Assembly (NCBI GenBank): GCA_007129255.1 | Contig: SKVW01000186.1 | Location: 1-32,915, forward strand | Direction: 5' to 3' | From: Bacteroidales bacterium | GTDB taxonomy: Bacteria; Bacteroidota; Bacteroidia; Bacteroidales; UBA7960 | Length of the DNA stretch: 32,915 nucleotides | Part shown: positions 29,760 through 32,915 of the stretch, piece after piece | Layout of the letters: each line of letters starts with the position of its first letter | Position numbering within the stretch: the first letter of the stretch is position 1 | Translations under genes and position numbers: made by a program | Notes under the pieces: model-generated | The model's database searches: none | What the model saw: only the letters and a program-made list of their open reading frames with translations | Told to the model about the DNA's origin: nothing

Positions 29760-31814
29760 ATGAGAAAGAAAGAAAAAAAATTTTCTTTTCGACTTAATGC
29801 TCAAACATTGGCTTTAATAACCTTTTGTTATGTTTTTTTACTTTTTAAGCACGCAGCAATGGGCAATTCGTCAACTGAGCCCTTAATCAAGGATAATGAC
29901 TATCATTCACAGCTTGCCTTTGAACTGGCGTTTTCCGATCCGGACAGTGCCAGAAAAATAGCACAACAAAGATTGGAAATTATCAAGGCAGAAGAAAAAA
30001 CATTAGAAAAATTACCATTTTATAATGTTATTGGTATTTCATACTTCTTTCAGGCCCGCTATAACAAAGCTCTGGAGAACTTCTACACCAATCTGGAACT
30101 GGCAATAGAAGCCAATGAAGAATACTACAAGGCTCATTCATACAACAATATCGGGTTGATTAACCTTTTAACCGGCAAATATAAAGATGCACTTGAGTTT
30201 CTGTTGAAGTCTGCAGAATTGTATGAAGCTTTGGATGACACAATAAGTCATTTAAGGTCGGTAAATAATATCGGGCGTGTTTATTTCAATGCCAATGACC
30301 TGGATAAAGCCGATTATTATTATTCAAAAGCTTTTCAGGGCTTTACTGCCCTTGGGTTTGACGAAGGGATCTCTTCCGTGGCAAATCATAAGGCTCAATA
30401 TTATCTTAAAGAAAATAAACCGGATTCTGCTCTATTTTTTTTCAGGAAAGCTGTTGAATTTGGTAAAAAGACTGAATACACCTATGGCTTAAGTGTCATT
30501 TTTTTGGAAAAAGGAAACTTCTATTTGAAAACCGGGAATCCTTCTAAAGCAATTGTGAATTACCAAATAAGTGACTCTTTGGCAAAAATTTTACAATCGC
30601 CCTTGCAAACCTGTTATCCCATGCTTGGCATCTCACAAGCTTACTTGAAAATGGGGAAAACCAATTTGGCTAAAAAATACGTGAATAAAGTCAGTGAAAT
30701 TAACAAGGAGTTAAAAAACGAAGAATTAAGCTACAAAATAAATGAGGCTTTGTCAAAAGTTTTTGAAGCGAAAGGGAATGTTGAGAAAGCTTTTTATTAT
30801 TACAGGTTATCAAACGAGAAGAAAGCCCGGTTATTTGATCAAACAGAAGTTTATCAGTTATATAATGTGGAGATAGAGGAGCTGGGTCGAAAAATGGAGC
30901 TCAAAGAACTGGAAATGGAAAAGCAGGAGCTTTTACTGGGTAAACGCAAAAACCTAATTTACCTGATTGTACTGGCATCAGCTTCCCTTATTATCATATT
31001 GTCTTTGTTATACTATTTTTACATCAACCGAGTTAAACAGATTCAGAAAGAAAACCTTCATCAAAGCAGGATCAGACACACCCATGAAAAGAACAGGGCA
31101 GCACTGAAAGCCGAGCTCCACGAAAGAAAACGCCTGGGCATGGAACTACATGACGGGGTAGGCCCCCTGATTTCGCTGACAAAGCTGAATGTAACCAACG
31201 TTTTGGAAGATGAAACTTTAAGTCCGGAAAGAAAGACGGAGTTGCTGGGCAAATCGGCCGACAATCTGGATGAAGTGCTCCGGGAAATGAAATACATATC
31301 CTATAACCTGGCTCCTTTGGTTTTGATAGAAAAAGGTTTTGAATATGCCTTAAGGGATCTGGTGGCTAAAATCCGGAACTTAAAAAAGCATAAAATAAGC
31401 ATTAACATTAACGGGTTAGACAATTCTCTTGACGGTTATTTTGAGCATGCCCTATACCGCGCCATCCAGGAGACCTTTAACAACATCATACTTCATGCAG
31501 AAGCCAGCGAGATAAATGTTGAAATTCTCCAAAGCAAAACAGACCTGACCATCATGATCGAGGACAACGGGAAAGGTTTCGATGCCCGCGAGGATGGGCC
31601 GGGTTTGGGACTCAAAAGCACGGTTTCACGGATAGAAGGGTTGGGTGGTAGGCTTTTAATTGACAGCAAACCCGGTAGGGGAACCATCATCACCATCATC
31701 ATTCCCCTGAGTGAAAATGCGTTTCAAATAAAAAAATCAAAACTTTCCTTACCAAAAGACAAACCAAATAAGACGGAACAGACCCGTCATCAATATACAA
31801 GAGCAGGTTTTTAA
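29760..31814 (+). CDS. TPR-containing sensor histidine kinase (NarL/LuxR-partner type)
   Basis: This membrane sensor kinase of about 684 residues starts with a basic and hydrophobic signal/anchor (about 1-35). A tetratricopeptide array (about 45-370) and one membrane helix (about 397-422) follow, so the TPRs are probably periplasmic. A short coiled coil leads to the HisKA_3-type dimerisation box RKRLGMELHDGVG with phospho-accepting His464. The HATPase domain has the N box ETFNNI (571-576; Asn574, Asn575), G1 DNGKGFD (602-608) and G2 GPGLGLKS (613-620). Family knowledge pairs such kinases with LuxR-type regulators, and one follows after 17 nt. Start: the ATG at 29760 is taken; a TTG at 29733 has a GGAG 8 nt upstream and is a real alternative. 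The signal sensed is unknown. Confidence 0.93.
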   Translation: MRKKEKKFSFRLNAQTLALITFCYVFLLFKHAAMGNSSTEPLIKDNDYHSQLAFELAFSDPDSARKIAQQRLEIIKAEEKTLEKLPFYNVIGISYFFQARYNKALENFYTNLELAIEANEEYYKAHSYNNIGLINLLTGKYKDALEFLLKSAELYEALDDTISHLRSVNNIGRVYFNANDLDKADYYYSKAFQGFTALGFDEGISSVANHKAQYYLKENKPDSALFFFRKAVEFGKKTEYTYGLSVIFLEKGNFYLKTGNPSKAIVNYQISDSLAKILQSPLQTCYPMLGISQAYLKMGKTNLAKKYVNKVSEINKELKNEELSYKINEALSKVFEAKGNVEKAFYYYRLSNEKKARLFDQTEVYQLYNVEIEELGRKMELKELEMEKQELLLGKRKNLIYLIVLASASLIIILSLLYYFYINRVKQIQKENLHQSRIRHTHEKNRAALKAELHERKRLGMELHDGVGPLISLTKLNVTNVLEDETLSPERKTELLGKSADNLDEVLREMKYISYNLAPLVLIEKGFEYALRDLVAKIRNLKKHKISININGLDNSLDGYFEHALYRAIQETFNNIILHAEASEINVEILQSKTDLTIMIEDNGKGFDAREDGPGLGLKSTVSRIEGLGGRLLIDSKPGRGTIITIIIPLSENAFQIKKSKLSLPKDKPNKTEQTRHQYTRAGF

Positions 31815-31831
31815 GAAAAATACAAAACAAT

Positions 31832-32488
31832 ATGAGTGCAATAAAAGTTTTTCTGATAGATGACCATAAATTATTTATTCACGGACTTACCTCCATTCTA
31901 AATGATAAACCCGGCCTGAAAGTGGTCGGATACGTGCATTCCGCTGAGGAATATTTTGAAAGGGAAGAAAGTCTGGATGTTGATGTTTTCCTTATTGACG
32001 TGAATATGCCCAAAATGTCGGGCATTGAAATTACCAGGCACATAAAAGAAAAGGATCCCAGGGCAAAAATTTTAGCCCTCAGCATGTATGAAGACTCTTT
32101 GTACATTGAAAAAATGATCCAGAGCGGTGCCAGCGGGTATATCATAAAATCTGCGAATATCAAAGAGCTTGTAAAAGCAATAAAAGAGGTAGCCAAAGGA
32201 AAAACTTACCTGGGAGAGGATTTACAAAAGGTCATTTTTGAAAAAATGGGATCCATGGATTTTTTTGAAGACCATGGGCATCTGAACACCAATAACCTTT
32301 CTAAAAGGGAGATAGAAATTTTATCATTGATCGCCAGAGAATATTCCACCCAGCAAATAGCTGAAAAGTTGTTTATAAGTGAGCTTACTGTGGAAACCCA
32401 CCGAAAAAATATCCTGGCCAAAACCAAGGCCAAATCCATTGTTGGTTTGGTAAAATACGCCATCAGAGAAGGCCTGGTGGACTATTGA
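31832..32488 (+). CDS. NarL/LuxR-family response regulator
   Basis: This 218-residue DNA-binding regulator is phosphorylated by the kinase encoded just upstream. The receiver domain (about 4-120) has Asp10-Asp11, phospho-acceptor Asp56 in LIDVNMP, Ser84 and Lys106 (YIIKS), the full active-site set. The C-terminal LuxR-type helix-turn-helix (about 155-216) has LSKREIEIL, then TQQIAEKLFIS and TVETHRKNI recognition region. It likely controls its own operon and the divergent T9SS cargo gene, given the box cluster between them. The gene ends 22 nt before a strong bidirectional terminator. Confidence 0.96.
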   Translation: MSAIKVFLIDDHKLFIHGLTSILNDKPGLKVVGYVHSAEEYFEREESLDVDVFLIDVNMPKMSGIEITRHIKEKDPRAKILALSMYEDSLYIEKMIQSGASGYIIKSANIKELVKAIKEVAKGKTYLGEDLQKVIFEKMGSMDFFEDHGHLNTNNLSKREIEILSLIAREYSTQQIAEKLFISELTVETHRKNILAKTKAKSIVGLVKYAIREGLVDY

Positions 32489-32510
32489 CCCATCCGGGAT
32501 ATTCAACTAC

Positions 32511-32540
32511 AAAAAGGGAAGGCGGTCGCCTTCCCTTTTT
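32511..32540. terminator. Perfect palindromic bidirectional terminator
   Basis: This 30-bp stretch has perfect 14-bp arms around GT: A5, GGGAAGGCG, then the complement ending in T5. It lies between the converging response regulator and T9SS cargo genes and can stop transcription from both sides. Confidence 0.95.
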
Positions 32541-32567
32541 GCGTATTACTGGAAAAATTTCTGTCAA

Positions 32568-32915
32568 TTACCTGCTTATTTGCAATCTTTCGGTGGCTGT
32601 ACCCTGTTGGGTGGTCAGCTGTAAAAAATACAGGCCAGGCTTAAACCCTGCCACATCCAGTACATATTGTATATCCTGCACCGGGGTGTGATACACCATG
32701 TTTCCCAGGATATCGAACAGCCGCAGCTCTTTGATTTTTTCACCGGATTGGATGTTGACAAGAAATCCTGCGGGATTGGGAAAAACCCGGATCTCTTTTT
32801 CCTGGATAGCTTCCACTTGTGTACCCTCGGGATAAAGAACCACCTGAATCTCCAGGTCCTGGTCAATAATTTCCGCCACTCCTTCATGGGTTTGAAAACC
32901 TTCGGCAGATACCAA
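32568..32915 (-). CDS. T9SS type A sorting domain protein, N-terminal part outside the window
   Basis: Only the last 115 or so codons lie in the window, and the frame is open at the right edge. From the edge inward there is the end of a regulatory-like beta domain (VSAEGFQTHEGVAE, then LEIQVVLYPEG). A type A T9SS sorting domain follows (FPNPAG, LRLFDILGNMVY, GLYFLQL, end RLQISR). Both parts match the C-terminal end of the protein encoded at 25549-29418, including the last six residues RLQISR, so the two are paralogues. Together they flank the two-component operon. The main function of this protein is not visible here. Confidence 0.88.
   Translation of the reverse strand: MVSAEGFQTHEGVAEIIDQDLEIQVVLYPEGTQVEAIQEKEIRVFPNPAGFLVNIQSGEKIKELRLFDILGNMVYHTPVQDIQYVLDVAGFKPGLYFLQLTTQQGTATERLQISR

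Noticed and set aside
1-32915. CRISPR arrays, tRNA or rRNA genes, insertion sequences, prophage
   Set aside because: No spaced direct repeats, cloverleaf-like or rRNA sequences, transposase motifs or phage genes were seen.

Overview
The window comes from a member of the Bacteroidota, most likely class Bacteroidia. Three signs support this. It carries sprA, the outer-membrane channel of the type IX secretion system (T9SS). Three proteins end in T9SS type A sorting domains. At least nine genes have the Bacteroidota promoter element TAnnTTTG upstream, and Shine-Dalgarno sequences are mostly absent. I saw no rRNA, tRNA, CRISPR array, transposase or phage gene.

Layout. Positions 1-599 (minus) hold the start of an HlyD-type efflux adaptor that runs off the left edge. 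Next come a small Cys-rich exported protein (966-1334) and a FlK-like hotdog thioesterase (1438-1827). On the minus strand, aroC is followed by a large AsmA-like protein with an unusual amphipathic tail (5952 down to 1913). Positions 6208-12677 hold a secreted GH13 alpha-glucanase, an exodeoxyribonuclease III, an OmpA-type lipoprotein and a malic enzyme. ruvA and the 2413-codon sprA follow in tandem (12796-20653). An NAD-dependent epimerase and an APS/PAPS reductase lie on the minus strand (20684-22340). A plus-strand group follows: DAHP synthase-chorismate mutase, thiL and an RNase H1 (22483-25304).

The right end (25549-32915) looks like a separate module with visibly lower GC. Two minus-strand T9SS cargo proteins with related C-terminal halves flank a plus-strand two-component system, a periplasmic-TPR histidine kinase and a NarL/LuxR response regulator. 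The divergent intergenic region between the first cargo gene and the kinase holds a cluster of TACCC-type boxes. One pair has the 7-2-7 geometry typical of NarL-family operators, and four boxes are spaced 32-34 bp apart. I regard this as the strongest candidate for an undescribed regulatory system in the window.

How the genes fit together. SprA would export the amylase and the two adhesin-like cargos. The OmpA lipoprotein and AsmA protein serve the envelope. aroC and the DAHP synthase-mutase belong to the shikimate pathway but are not clustered. The rest is housekeeping metabolism and DNA repair. Assignments rest on motif recognition by eye; no database search was run.
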